Both the position numbers and the translations under genes were made by a program. The notes below the pieces were generated by a model. The model did not search any database, was not told where the DNA came from, and was given only the letters and a program-made list of their open reading frames with translations. This document shows, piece by piece, positions 11,900-25,085 of a stretch of DNA of 64,000 nucleotides; positions within the stretch are counted from its first letter, which is position 1; each line of letters opens with the position of its first letter. The DNA lies in the NCBI RefSeq assembly GCF_009389715.1, contig NC_052393.1:558001-622000 (forward strand), in the 5' to 3' direction. This DNA comes from Phoenix dactylifera. Taxonomy: Eukaryota; Streptophyta; Magnoliopsida; Arecales; Arecaceae.

Positions 11900-14540
11900 A
11901 AGAATAAAGTTCGCATTTTTAGGTCTGGATCACGGCTTTTTTTTTTTACCAGCCACCGCGAGCACTTGATTTCTTCATTAGATTTCAAATCTATTTGTTA
12001 TCCAACCACGCCGAGAGGTTTCTTTCAGTTTTGCTTGATAATTTGGATTTTTTTAACTTAATTTGTCCCGATGAACTGAGCTGAGGAGTAGCTTAGGGTT
12101 TCCATTGCTTGACGGAAAAGATCATTATAGCATCTAGATGACTAAATTTTCTGTATTTTTGAAACCCCTCCGTTTTCACCGGTCGGCCGACAGGGTAAAC
12201 AGCTTCACTTTTTCAGGCACAATTGCTTATGAAATTACCAAATATCCTGCTGGCAATAGCCCTCCAAAATTCAGAAGTTTGTAAAATGAGTTAATGGTGA
12301 AACACCAGAGGAAATCAACCTCCATATCACAGAATCTCTTTTATTAGCTGGTGACAGAATGTTCAGAACTTGATACAGAACTATGTATTCCTCCAGATGA
12401 GCTTCCTCCATGCTCTGCTTAAGCAAAACGTTTTCAGTTTTGTTTCTATATGCAGTCTAGGCATAGTTCTGAAGAAAAAGATAATCTGACATTGATGTGT
12501 ATATAACATATAGAGGGAGCTAATTTCTTTATTTGATGGTTATTTTGGTTCTTGAATTTCTCAAATAAGTTTTCTAACAGTTTATTTATGTCTTCCATTT
12601 TATCTTTCTTTGATAATCTTTTAGCTTTACTTTAGACTTTTGTCTTCCTTTTTATCTTTACACAACTGCCACCTGTTTTATCAATATCTAAATTTAGGTG
12701 ATTGGGTGTCCAAGGAGGCCCTTAGAATACTATTTGATCCATTGATCCTATTTACTCTGCAGAAGTGAACCACCATCCATTTATAAAGTATGTTTTTATC
12801 AAGCCATTCATTGCTAGAAAGCCGTGTCGACACATATTAGCAGGTGTACATAGTCATTTTTGTTACAAGGGGTGAATGTGTAGAACTATTTTTGTGTTTT
12901 CGTGTGTTCTGTAGCCTAACATTAGTTCATTGATCATCTTAGGATGATGATTGCTTGAGAGACTGTCATTCGGAATATTTAAAATTAACTGATCCAAGAG
13001 CTCTCATGCATGTGGTTGGAACCAAGATGGATTTTGTTAATGATGCCCTAAAGTATGCTTGCTCCTGGCTGATCATCTAGCTCGATTTTTTGCTATATTT
13101 TTTCTTATCGGGCCAATAAATTAGAGTCATTTATTCATTCTGAAATAATTATCTCTGCAGTTCTGAGTTCATATTTATAAATCCTAATTCAGAAGGGTAG
13201 TGTGGTTGTGGTGAATCCTTTATGATCGCTGGCAGCACTCAAGATACTAGATGAGGTAATATCATTAGGGAGAAACTGAACAAGAAATTGAGTCTAGTTG
13301 GTGCTCATGTTCTGCAGTTGTCAGATGAACAAATAGAAATTAATATAATTAACATAGTGAGAAGAATATAAAGGTACAAAATGAAACTGATATGCCATTC
13401 CACTTCTGATCTTTGAGAGTTCGCATTTTGTTAACTAAACATAGCTGATCTTTCATAATACTGTGTACTACAGGGAGCAGTTCATGCAGAGCAGTTGCTG
13501 TAATAATCTATGATCTTGTTATACTGTTCAACTATAGTTGTAAAAACTGTTGTGGACCTGGCTGTAAGCATTTTTCTTACGCATGTTATGCAATGACATC
13601 GTCGGATGTATCACGACTATTTATTTTCTTAAAAGTTTTCTCCTCGCTCGTGTTGGATTTGCATTTTACAGCATTTAATATTATTCGTGGGCGTAAATTG
13701 CCGGCGCATGAGTTCAAACAAAAGCTGTTCAGAAAGTGTCCTGTTTTATCACTCAGAAATGGGAAGTGAGATAAAATTAGTATATTCACAAATGCCCTTG
13801 TGGTATATAGATGATTAGAACAACCCTATTAGATCCGAGCAGATGCCTGGTCCAATTTGAAAGTGATAACTTTTAGCTGTCGCCAGTGGAGGACTGGGAT
13901 CAGGTAAGTTGACTGATCTATTATATGGCTTTTTTTTTCAGTAAATCTGTTAAACTGGGGCAGGTTTGGGCTTTGTTTGCACAAAGATTTTGTAAAAGCC
14001 TGCCAACCCGCTCCTTTTTCCTATCTTCCATCTTTCACCACAAAAAGAGGAAAAGGAAAAGCTTTCTTGCATCTCAGGCCAAATGATTACATGACTGAAG
14101 CCTTGCCTTTTTTTATGCAATAATAAAGTATTATAAGACCGAATTCTCTCTTAAGGATGGATTGTGATATTAATGTTTGCTCAGTAGATCTCACAATCAT
14201 AGAGAATGAAAACAGGACCGCATCTATAGACAGCTTATTTAGGTGAATGCTTTATTTCACTCTTTAGAGGTTTGGCCAAGAAGAAATACTAGATGATATT
14301 TTAGAGTCTGTTTCTAATATTTGAACATAGACAAAACCATAATTTCTACTTAAGAAAAGTTGAAGGAACTGTTTCCATGTTGAGGTGCCTTGTGATAATT
14401 ACAAAAGAAGAAGAAGAAAGAAAGAAAGAAACAAGAAACACTAAGCATTATCTCATACAACAAAGTTTTGGTCATTTCAACCTGCCCCTAACACCCTACC
14501 AAAATGTGGTTTAATGCCTTCCAAAGCTTGCCCAAACTTC
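11900..14540. other. Intergenic, no gene seen
   Basis: AT-rich sequence downstream of the LOG gene. It holds a short GA/GAAA microsatellite near 14407-14433 and only short uninformative open frames. I saw no conserved coding block on either strand. Confidence 0.4.
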
Positions 14541-14547
14541 CTTCTAC

Positions 14548-17500
14548 CTATCTAGAAACATCACATTTCTGGCAGTGTCCCAGATGCTCCATCTCCCAGT
14601 TCGGCTTGGGAGCAACTCTTTCATGACGAGGGAAGTATACCTAAAAGAACGCAAGAACATGGAAAAAATTCAATGTTTGCAAGTTGTAATCTGAGATCAA
14701 TGCATAAAAATTATATTCGTGCTTATTGCTTATGCCTCTTTGTGTGATTATATACATTAACAATAGGTTTCATGTTACATGAATGAACAACATCAACAGC
14801 ATATAAACTGCACTTGGCTGCAAGTCCTGTAAATTTCTAAGTACCTCTAATTTCTTCACCAATTCCTTTGCTGTTGGAGCTGAAACGATGATATGGCGGG
14901 CGCTTGGCATGATGAAACCTTCCTCCACAGCTTTGTCGATGAAAGATAACAATGAGTTGTAGTAGCCATCTACGTTCAGCAATCCCACCTGCAAGAAGTC
15001 CGAAAAATAAAAAGATTTTTGGGAATGCAGCTGCTTAGTCTCCAGTGCACAGACACATATAGATCCAAGAAACGTTGACATTATCAAAGTTCATAAAGTT
15101 CAAAACTCACCTCATTTTCTCACTAAATAAAAATGGTAAAAAAAATAAGCAAATTTCAGCAGAGTTGACCAAATTACTTGGTGTTTGAGGTGAGTCAACC
15201 TAACAAGTTGGATAAGTCCGAAACTCAGCTTGAAACATGATTTTGTGACTGTTTTAAGTTGACTTGAGACCAATGTAACAAGAAAAGAGACTACGGTTGA
15301 CTTGCAAGTCAACTAGGCAAACTTTTAAAATGTGTAAAAGATAAAAGAAAATAATGAAAAATAAATGCTGCTTAGCAGAGGTGACCTACTTGCTACTTGA
15401 GTTTGGTGTCAGTCAACTTCACAAATTGGATAACTCTTGAACCAACCATGAAAATTTTGCTATGACTTGGAAAACCAAAATGATTGAAAATGCAAGCTGA
15501 GTTTCCAGTCAACCGAGCAAGCTAATAAATATCCAAGAAACCAGTCATCACACAACAAAATTAAACCACAAATAATTCATACCCTGTAGATCATAAAAAT
15601 GCCTTGGAGAAATCTAATATTAGAAATGCAAGCATTCCATTTTTCCTTTTTTTTGTTTTTTTTTTAATATGAATCTTATAGTTGGATACTAAGGCCCTTC
15701 CCATCTTGTGCACAAGGCTTTACATGCCTCAGCAAATTTGAACAAGCTTAACAAACCTCTGTATCATATGCATTTGTTTGAAGGTCTTCCGGCATTCGTG
15801 CAGACATGTGTTTAATCCCATATTGGCTATGCACTGGATATATCTTGATATTTATACAGAACTAAGGAATCGAAATAACACCTTCTGATTAATCTTTTTG
15901 AATAAGATCCTAAGTATGACAAAACTATCCCTGAAATTATTCAAAAATTCCAATATAGCTTTGAGGGAATTAATAACTTGACCTCCACCAAATGGAGACC
16001 ACTTCTATTAAGGCTCAACTAGTTTTGTGGGTTTTAGTACCTGTAGTAATTCAAATATGCAGTTCTCACACAAGTCGTATCATAAAATCAAAAACATGCA
16101 GAAGCAAATAATAATCCAAGAGATGACAGGTGACTGCAATCGAAATACATACACAAAAACCTTGGTTGGACCCAAATTACTGTAAGAAAACTTCTCATTA
16201 CCGGCTTGTCGTGTATTCCCAGTTGAGCCCATGCAATCACTTCAAGCAACTCTTCAAGAGTTCCATAACCTCCTGCAAAGTCCACTAAATCAGCTTCGAG
16301 CTATGACGAATCACTGTTCTTCGACTGCTTTAACATTTTTCTGCTAGTTATTAGACGTTTTCCTTGGTTTAGTCCTTTCTTGGAAAGCTCCTAACAAATT
16401 ACCTTCTGCTTAAGAAAATTAGCTTCTGCAGGAGTTACCTCTGAGGATAACAGTAATTTAGTGACAGGAAATGTGAAGCAATGGAGTACCCAAGAGGGAT
16501 ACAGCTCATTAATTTCTCATCTGAGCCAAGTTGTTCACAACACAGCCAGTAACTTGACTAGAACCAAGTTAATTCTTATGCATTTAAAGAATAAATACAG
16601 ACAACTTAATGAGAATAGTTTTAACATGATTTGACTGGCAAACTTTATAAACTTTGACAGGCTGCTAACCAATAGCACAAACAATTACGTGTTCATACTT
16701 CTTAGAAAATCCTAATTTTCAGCACCACATATTGATAGTTTAGAGGTTTACTTGTAAAAGCCAATTCTCCTATCATGTATTTTTCGCTTAAGGTGATGCT
16801 CTACACTTCTACCATTTGGGGAAAATTAAGAGAGCAACAACAACTTTTTTCTTATCATACAATTATTTTATCCAAACATTCAGAATTTTTTTAGTTATGA
16901 CATATTAGAAGGAACATAATTTTAAAGCATATTATTCAATTCTGTATACTTTTATCATATTTTCAGAAAATTATGTGGAGCTTCTCTCTTTTGCAGTTTT
17001 AGAAATTAGAAAAGGTTTTAGCTGTATTTTCCCCTCAAGTTCACGAGATTGTTTTGACAGTTTCAACTCCTATTTACTCGATCATATTAGAATCCCATCT
17101 AGAGTCCAAATAATGAGGAGCTTATTCTGAAATATTAAAACTGTTAAAGCCTTCGCTTCATGTTGCAAGAGGCATACAACATCTCCGAGAAAGATTAAGT
17201 ACATGAGAAAGATTAGCCGAGATATATTGCTTACCATGAACCATAACTATCCAGCCTTTCCCAACTATTTGGGTGCAAAAGTTACATTACATCTTAAAGA
17301 AAATTAGTGGTTCCATTGAGATAAAAGTAATCCAAAAACTTTTTCTTAGATTTTAATTAAGAGGACCTTTGTACATGGTGTTTGAAATTTTGAGATAACC
17401 TAAAGCTGAAAAAAAAAATAGGCATCTTGGTTTCAAAACCAGGAAAAATGAAAGGAAAGAAAACATGGATATATTAACAAAAAAGACCAAAAAAAAAAAG

Positions 17501-19355
17501 AGTGGAAAAGTTCAGAAACTAGCATGGGTTCTACCTTGATTTTAGTTCTCTTTTTCTAGAGTCTTAAATTATTAAATACTAAGTAGTATCAAGAGTATCA
17601 TTTTTGTCTACTTGATCTACCATAGAGTTCAGGTGTTACACTAACCAGGCAAGGCAATAAAGGCATCAGACTGTCTGGCCATCTCTGCCTTTCTCTGGTG
17701 CATATCTGCAACTGGCTTCACCTCTCCCACAGTCTCACCAGTTATCTGCCAAAAGTTTCCAACAAAACCACATGAGGATAATCTTTTTGCATGAAATAGG
17801 AGGTTCGAATGAACACAGCTAGAGAGAGGAGGAGGAGTGGGATTGAGGTTCCTCAAGCTGCAAGCACTTCTTTAAGGATATCTTAGTGTCCTATATGCTG
17901 AGAAGCATTAGCAGTTCTTTCACACCCCTAAGAAGCAAGGGAATTTATGCTTGAAGGGAAAAAAAAACAATTTCTTATTTTCATGAAAAAACAAAAGTAA
18001 CATATAGTAAATGAACTTGGAATCTTAGATGCAATAAGATGATCCAAAGGCTTATTAAAAAGATTTAGATTTTTTCGGCTTAATTGACTGTATCAAAGGG
18101 AAGGTATTAAATTGCAGAGGAAAACAGGATACACATTCTAACTTTTTTGAACTTAAAATTAGTTAATAGCAGACATACCTCTGGAGGCATGAGAGTCTTG
18201 GGAATAACTCTGCATAGAGGCAATGATATGTTAAAATGAGCTAAATTAAAAACAAAACAACCAGATTTCTCAAAAACACCTAGAAATATATAAAAATACA
18301 TGAAATAAGTAAGAAATATAACTTACCCTATCACATGCCTCCCACCATCATACACAGCTTGAGAAACCAGACCCATTAAGCCAACACTCCCTCCGCCGTA
18401 CACCAGATCAATGTTCCTCGACACCTGAAACAATCCAAACCGTTAGAACAATAATACAGCAAAAAAAAAAAAAATCAAATACAATGAAATCCAATGACGT
18501 ATTAGTGGAAAATAACCCATGCCTTAAAATTAACAGTGCAAAACTCTCGCATTTAAATTGGAGATAGAGAGAGGTAGGTGGGGGCCTCTCGTACTTTCCA
18601 TCGGTAATGGCTTTTAGTTTTGAGGTTCCATAAATGAGAGGGACCAATGGATTAATGGCTATCCATATCACTGGGAAACATGTTGGAAGTAAAGATAAGA
18701 ACAGATAGCGGGCAAAAGGAAAAAGACAAAGGAGGATATATGACAAAGACTCCAATAACTAGTGGAAGGGTAGAAAGAAAGACAGAGGCATAGAGAGACA
18801 GAGAGGGGGAGATGCAAAAAAAGAATAGCTAAAGAGTCAAAGGATCGATGGAGGCACACCCAGTTGCCGTTATACGTTCTTGAGAAAAAATCATTACAAA
18901 TATATACAAATATAAGAAAGTTTCCTCAAAATATTATATTAAGAAAGAAGAAGAAGAAGAAGAAGAAAGAGATGATAGCCAATGACAAGCACCGAATTTA
19001 CGCACCCCAAAAATTACAAAACCGAGTAGCACGCAAAAACTTGAGTTTTAAACAATAACCAGGTAAAAATAAGATGCAGATAAAGTTAATATAAACGAAA
19101 GAAAAGAGAAAGAATACACGAGTTTTAGACATCCCAATAGTTAGAAATCTACACAACAAAATAAGAATTTTGTTTAAAATAGTAAGTAACAAGATGCACT
19201 CGAAGTTAGTAGTAAAGAAAGAAAGAAGTAGGGACCAAGGCAGTATAGGATACCAGCTCCTTGCCAAGCTCGATGGCAGCATCCTGGTAGCTTCTCTTCT
19301 TCCCCTGGCTACTCCCGCAGAAGACACAAATCCTCTTGAATTTGGACTGATTCAT
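14548..19355 (-). CDS. LOG: LONELY GUY cytokinin riboside 5'-monophosphate phosphoribohydrolase
   Basis: Seven exons join in phase: 19355-19254, 18424-18327, 18209-18179, 17745-17646, 16272-16202, 14988-14845 and 14640-14548. They encode 212 residues, the usual LOG length. The start [16 protein letters not shown] opens the Rossmann-like fold. [10 protein letters not shown] follows near residue 45. The signature PGGYGTLEE spans residues 110-118, and [10 protein letters not shown] (about 92-101) supplies the conserved Arg region. The C-terminus carries [13 protein letters not shown] and [16 protein letters not shown] enzymes release free cytokinin bases from nucleotide precursors in one step in the cytosol or nucleus. 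Introns 4-6 are long, and one carries a solo TRIM LTR (15791-15921). All splice sites are GT/AG. Which LOG paralogue this is cannot be told from sequence alone. Confidence 0.95.
15140..15545. repeat. Two-copy diverged tandem repeat in a LOG intron
   Basis: Units of roughly 200 bp (about 15140-15335 and 15340-15545) share the order AAATAAG..CAGCAGAG(G)TGACC, (T)TTG(G)TGT..AGTCAAC, AA(A/G)TTGGATAA and a GTCAAC-(T/C)-(A/G)G end. They are heavily diverged and non-coding. Confidence 0.55.
15791..15921 (+). mobile_element. Solo LTR of TRIM family A in a LOG intron
   Basis: The sequence from CGTGCAGACATGTGTTTAATCCC through ATATCTTGATATTTATACAG to AAGTATGACA aligns along the whole length of the TRIM LTR at 9983-10119. 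No second LTR or primer-binding site follows, so it is a solo or truncated LTR. It lies antisense to LOG inside the intron between exons 16272-16202 and 14988-14845. Confidence 0.65.
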
Positions 19356-19377
19356 TTCCTTCTCCCTCTCCATTCCT

Positions 19378-19402
19378 CTCTCGCTCTCTCTCTCTCTCTC
19401 TC
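19378..19402. repeat. (CT)n microsatellite at the LOG leader
   Basis: A CT run lies 23 bp upstream of the LOG start codon, reading as GA on the gene's strand. It is probably within the 5' leader or core promoter. Confidence 0.85.
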
Positions 19403-19538
19403 ACGCCTTTTCTCTCTTGCTCTGCTTTCCCTCCTGTATTTTTAGCTGGTGGAACAGCAGAATACAAATAACTACTACAGCCTCGAGCCCTTGAGTGCGC
19501 CACCAAGCGCCCATATAAAGCACGCAGGGGGCCTCTCG

Positions 19539-19580
19539 CACGTGCCAAAGCCGCACTCGCGCGCGCCCACAAAACACGTG
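19539..19580. promoter_or_regulatory. Paired G-boxes upstream of LOG
   Basis: Two CACGTG palindromes (19539-19544 and 19575-19580) stand 36 bp apart, about 185-225 bp upstream of the LOG start codon. CACGTG is the core bound by plant bZIP and bHLH factors in light and ABA responses. Function here is inference. Confidence 0.45.
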
Positions 19581-19599
19581 GGAAAACAATGGTGGGGCC

Positions 19600-21630
19600 G
19601 ACCAAATAAATACATGAATAAATAAATGCTGATACCGTGTCAGGCCGTACGTTTTCTTATTAATGGATTTATTTATATCCATATTACCTGCTCGATAAAA
19701 ATGTTTCCTCTATACTCGCACTTGATTCGAGTATTCGACGCACTGACATCCAATAATTCAAAATAAAAAAAAAGCGTGCGTCACATGAGCCATTAATATT
19801 TATATGTGGCAAATTACTATAATAGAAAATAATTAAGATAATTTATCTTTTAGCAAAATTAAGATAAAATACTTAGATGAAGTAGGGAACGATAATGGTT
19901 TAAAAAGTTTATAAAATAGAAGATATATAATCATATTGGATCAAATTAGAAACTCTATAGAAACTATATAGAATTGTAAATATTACTAGCATGTTGGTTT
20001 GTATGATATTTGTTCTTCTGCTTCACAAAATGGCTGGATATAACCTTAAAGATTTACAAATTTTCTTCCATCATTGTTCTATTGCAGGATATATTAAAGT
20101 AGTTGACGATGAAATCTTAGGCTTCTGTAAAATATCTTTAATGGAACACGAAAAAATATTTTATTTAAATCTTAATTTTTATATTTTGTGATTCACTTTG
20201 CCCAACATGGACATCTCATGACTGTCATAACATACAAGCATAGTCTATACTAGAAAGCAACTATACAAGCATATCATTAATGTCATAACAACTTCTTAAA
20301 TGAGCAATTCATTGGTTAAATGCTGAGACCTCACTCTCCCTTCATGGAGGGTAATGCAGCGGAGTTCTTGTTATGAGCATAAAATAATTCTCTTGCCATA
20401 TAACAAGAGGGAGCAGTGCAAGTTATAAGATTTATTGTCTCGGATTAGTTAATTATGAAGTTGCCAAATTGGGTAGATTTTTTTTTTTGTGAATTTTTTA
20501 TGTGAATAATAGGTATCTCAAACCAATTTTCTTTTTTGAAAGTTGTGTGTATGTAATATATAATTAGATAAAAATACCACCTCTTACACTTCTTACTCCA
20601 TTGCTTTAGTTTTCCAATTAGGTTCGGGATTGATTTAGTTTTTCATTTCTATCTCTAATTAGACACTCCTCCAACTTGATTAGGAGTCAAAATTTTGATC
20701 CAAGTATCCCGCATCTACTTTTAAAGCAATAAATGATCATAGTCCTCTATCGAGCATTTCTTATATAAAAAATGTACTATTACATGTGCATGAAATCTAA
20801 CTCATACAACATTTTTTAAAAACATTTTTTAAATTTTTGATTGGATAAAACTTCATAAGTAAATTGATCTGCTAATTATCTTCTAACTATTCCGCACTTA
20901 CCAAACTTCATGTTATAAAAATTAGGCGCGTACGTCGATAACAGCATTGTAAAAGTTTATTATGTTCGATTTGTTAAATTTATTAGTATTACACCAGCCT
21001 TTTAGCATAAATTTTTATCTTATTATGACATGGTATATCTTAAAGTACAAGCATTTAATTTGGATGATGTCACATCTCACTTCTCAAAACATGGGTTAGA
21101 CGCCAGGTGGGGTTTCAAGGTTGGGGTTCGGGCGAGGCGGCTAGAGCCACCACCTTTTCAAAAAAGGCTCAAAAAAAAAAAGAAGACTCAAGTCATCGTA
21201 AATTTTGTAAAAATTCATGGGAAAAGTTTGCAACACCTTTTTGACGTCCAATGCACATTTAGCCCTCTTCTTCTTCTTCTTCTTTCTTTCTTTTTTTTTT
21301 TTTTTTAACAGCAATTCATATAGCTCTAATGTGAGTACATCCTATCGAGTTACAAGAAAATAAAAAGTACAATGAGAGCAATAAATCAACTATGGACATC
21401 TAAGGACATTTAGCCTTCACTTGTATTTCTTTCATATAGTGGCCAAAATATAAAAGACATAGAAAACCAAGAACAATTCAAAGCAATACAAGAGGCTGCC
21501 AAGGGTGGCAGAGCCTACAGGCAAAGATGGCATCTAGTGCATTCAAGCCATATGAAACAAAGAAATTGGTGCTATTCATTGAATTAGTATGATACAGGGT
21601 GGAGTTATGGTGTAGAGTCCGAATGCACTT
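19600..21630. other. Intergenic upstream of LOG, no gene seen
   Basis: AT-rich, with short open frames only. It contains a CTT/T-rich stretch near 21265-21306. No conserved protein motif was found. Confidence 0.4.
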
Positions 21631-21636
21631 GTTCCT

Positions 21637-21918
21637 TGTTAAAATCACCATTTATCCCAAAAGCTTAAGCTTCTAGAATGAGGTAGATTTATTTATATAT
21701 TTTATATTTTTTTACACTCCTCCTCATATGTGGGCTGGATTTTTCTTTAAAAGATGAGCCAAACATATGAAATTTTTAATAATGGAGTTAAAGAGTGCAG
21801 AGACAGGGTTCGAATTTAGCACCTCTGTTCTGATACTATATTGAAATCATAATTTATCTCAAAAACTTAGGTTTATAGGGTGAGATAGATTTATTTATAT
21901 ATTTTATATGTTTTTACA
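21637..21918 (-). mobile_element. TRIM family B (miniature LTR element with 80-bp LTRs)
   Basis: Two direct repeats of 80 bp (21637-21716 and 21839-21918) share ATTTATC, AAAA(G/C)TTA, GA(A/G)..GAG(G/A)TAGATTTATTTATATATTTT and the end TTTTACA. Read on the minus strand, the LTR at 21918-21839 is followed by TAGTATCAGAAC, a degraded copy of the initiator-Met primer-binding site. The distal LTR is preceded by the purine tract ATGAGGAGGAG. The interior is about 122 bp and non-coding. No target duplication is clear. Confidence 0.65.
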
Positions 21919-21949
21919 TTTTTGAATGGCATTTCACTTAGGAAGAGGG

Positions 21950-22007
21950 ACAGGGACAAAAAAAAAACAAAAAAAAAAAAAAGGAAGGGGGGGGGGGGGG
22001 GGGGGGG
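21950..22007. repeat. Poly-A and poly-G run
   Basis: Two A-rich runs are followed by GGAA and then 21 consecutive G (21987-22007). Such runs are prone to sequencing and assembly error and can form G-quadruplexes. Confidence 0.85.
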
Positions 22008-22019
22008 TGAATATTTGCT

Positions 22020-22980
22020 AATGAAGGTCATGTACTTGTGTGTATGGGAAGAGAAAGGGGTGGTGGTGGGGAGCCAAACGCTTTTTGTCCAGGGACATGG
22101 AGAGTGTGGTGGCGAAGTATAGCCAATAAGACTCCAGCACTGAAGAATTGGAAGGACACCATCTCATATCAGTGGTAATAATATATATTATGGTCTTCTC
22201 ATCTCCATGCACCCTTGTTGCCGCATGAAGAGGAAACAAATGTATTTTTATTCCACACGCTCACCCAATTCCCCATACCTCCCTTTGCAGGCCTCCTTTC
22301 CAGACCAAGCATGCTCTCTATCATCCACGCCGCTCCCTTCCGCTCATTCCGGCCGGTTGCTATCATTCATTATTTATATACTAACTACCATTTCTTCTAT
22401 TTATTTATGCCTCTAGATTACCACAATTGCGTCATGAGCTTTCTCTAAGGTTTCTCCACTGTTTTCTACTGTAGCTCCCACTCCCCAAGACTGTAGGAAC
22501 TGAGTTTTGTCTGTTTGAATAATGCTAACTCTTGTATAATATTTGAAGGTCCCAACCTCCCTGCTCTCCTGCTCTTTTTCTCTGTTTGTGGCTTTCTATG
22601 GTCTACCTACCCACAGTCGAAAAGCGAAGACAGAAAAAAAACGGGGTTAAGCAAAATTTGTACAATAATCCATGTTTAGCTCAGAGTTGATCGTATTTAG
22701 CTCAGGGATGCACATTTCAGTTGGTACTACTCGACACGTAGCTCGTCTATTAAAGCAGTTATCCTTCTGACCCCCACCAAAAAAAAAGGGAAGTATTCCG
22801 TCAATCCTTACACTCCATGCACGTTTGCATCATTAATCTGCTATCTACTAATCAAGCAAACCAGCCAAGGATGAAGGGAATCTATCATGTAGTGAAGTGG
22901 ATAAGATGAACTTGGACTGGATAAGGCCAGCATGTGAGATTTGTGCAGCTGACGTAGGATGCAGTTTGAAGCCCTTAGAG
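22020..22980. other. Intergenic, no gene seen
   Basis: CT-rich and mixed sequence without a recognisable gene. Open frames are below 105 codons and carry no family motifs. Confidence 0.35.
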
Positions 22981-22984
22981 ACCT

Positions 22985-23260
22985 ATGCAATGGGCAATTC
23001 AATAGTGGATCCGTGCGAAGAAAGGTGAATCTTTTTTTTCTAGTGAAAGATACAACCCTTGTCTCTCCAAGGATTTGGGTTGTATCTTTCGCGTGAAAGA
23101 ATGATCGATTGCATCCTGCACAGATTGCAAAACACTTTAAAATTCTCAATTAATTCGCCTGCCGGCACAGAAGTAGAAGCATCCATTGCACGATCGAATG
23201 GCAATTTGCACGAAAGAAGGTGGATCCTTAATTTCCTTCTATGCACGAAAGATACAACCC
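22985..23260. repeat. Composite repeat with direct and inverted arms
   Basis: Two direct arms, about 22985-23055 and 23180-23260, share GGCAATT, (A/C)GAA(G)AAAGG(T)G and GAAAGATACAACCC. Between them GAAAGATACAACCC at 23046 is mirrored by GGGTTGTATCTTTC at 23077, giving a 14-bp stem with an 18-bp loop. Related blocks (TTTCGCGTGAAA, TTGCACGATC) recur inverted at about 34310-34475 next to the SmD2 promoter, which suggests a dispersed, MITE-like family. Confidence 0.55.
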
Positions 23261-23299
23261 CTGTCCTCTACCTGAGTGGTCCATTCGTTCTTCCACCGT

Positions 23300-25080
23300 A
23301 GCGTGGCCGGCATCATGATGTCCATGCAACGTGGATAATCCCCACTCTCAGCTGCCGGAGGCCCAAAGTATCCCATTCGCATGCATCACCAAAGCGGATG
23401 GAAGAGGGAAAGGGGAAGAGACGACGGCTCCATCGCCGGCCATAGCGAGTGGGGACTTTTTGCAGCATTGGACGCGTCATGGTTAAGATGTGACGCTCGA
23501 TCCAATAGAAGCTGCAATGCGCCATATATTTATCAATGGTGTTGTGGACAAAGATTACGCATATCTTTGTTCACTTGCTGAAGAATTTCCAGAGAGTAAG
23601 TTGCCCGTCTTTTATCACTGGAAGTCAGCTTCTTAGTCCCATGATTGTGAGTAGTGCTTGATGCTGTCGTAGTAATGGTTTTCAATGGTTCTCACTGGCT
23701 TGGCAAGGAGTGCATTGCTATTGGTAATCTGGTACTCGTCTGCTTTTTATCACAATTGCCCATGTGAGATTAGTCACTCTATGATGGCAATTCTACTCTC
23801 TCTTTTTTCACTAAATGTTATTACATATTTGACTAGAAAAAATATTTTTTTTAATTTTTTTTATAAAATTCAAATTAAAAAATTCAGTAAACCTAGCTTC
23901 ATTTCTAAGTAACACAACATTTGACCGTAGGTACCGATGGGAAAAATATTGGACATGTTGACTTCGGATTATCCCGATCTCTTTGACCTCCATATTTACG
24001 GAGGTGAGCAACTTAGGTGAATACCGAGGTGTTGTTTGCTCATGCTAATAAATATCGATAGTTATGGTAACACAGTAGTCAATGCACGATTAACGTAATT
24101 ACCGCTGCGTGCTGCTTATGTGGGACGGTTCTACATTGTTAACATGCAGCCAATTATTATCTTGCAATTAAAGCACGCTGCGCCATATCAGGTAGCAGGT
24201 ATTCTATGCTATATAAAGGGGTGGTCTAGGGATTCTCAGGTAATTTTATTTTTGGAGACTACTTTTATAAATTTTCTTCATTTCATACTGTTGTTCTACT
24301 ATTCTTATTTAATCATCGAAGGACCCCCACCATAAATTTTCCAGTAAGTGGACCTTTTGAAGGTTGACGTCGAAGGCGACTAGATCTTCCTCACCTTGAT
24401 CTCATCCAACTTCATTCAACTCGGTTCTCATCGACTTCAAGGCAAGCCAAGCGCCATCTCAATTTAGCGGCAACAAGTACAAAGAAGAGTATGGTTTTAC
24501 CTCTGCCTTGTTCTTGTAATTTATTTATTTATTGCTCGTGCAACATTAACCCCGATGTAAAAGTTACAAAAAGGCATCGGGTTTATGTGTAAACTAAACT
24601 AGGTTACGCGTGTGCGGCTAGAGCTAAAACTAGTTTCTTTGCACTAGAGATTCTCACGTTAACCAACAATTACATTTTTTGCAATTCTGAGAACGGGGTT
24701 TTATTTGGCAATCAGCCGATCAAAAATTTCTATTATGTTGTAGATACTAATCATTTCTAACAATATGTGATAATGCAGGATGTCATATGCGAAATACTTG
24801 TGCTCTTCCCCTTGTGGTATTTGGTCTTCAAAGAATGGATACAAAGGCCTATTTTGCTCAAAAAAAGGAATAAAACAAAAAACAAACTTCTTTCATTAGC
24901 TTAACCTAGGCTCATATTACTTATCCTCCGTATAAGTTTTCCCTGGTGATTTATCCTTTAAAAGTTACGTGCAATGATCTTTAGTTTATCCATTATTGCC
25001 ATCTTCCAGCACTAGAAGTTTAGAATGGAGCTCATGGATACCAGGGAAAATCTAAACAAATTTCCTCTGTTATGACGTCG
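23300..25080. other. Intergenic, no gene seen
   Basis: No conserved coding sequence. A small inverted repeat (AACCCCGATG with CATCGGGTT) lies near 24550-24581. Open frames are short. Confidence 0.35.
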
Positions 25081-25085
25081 GATAC

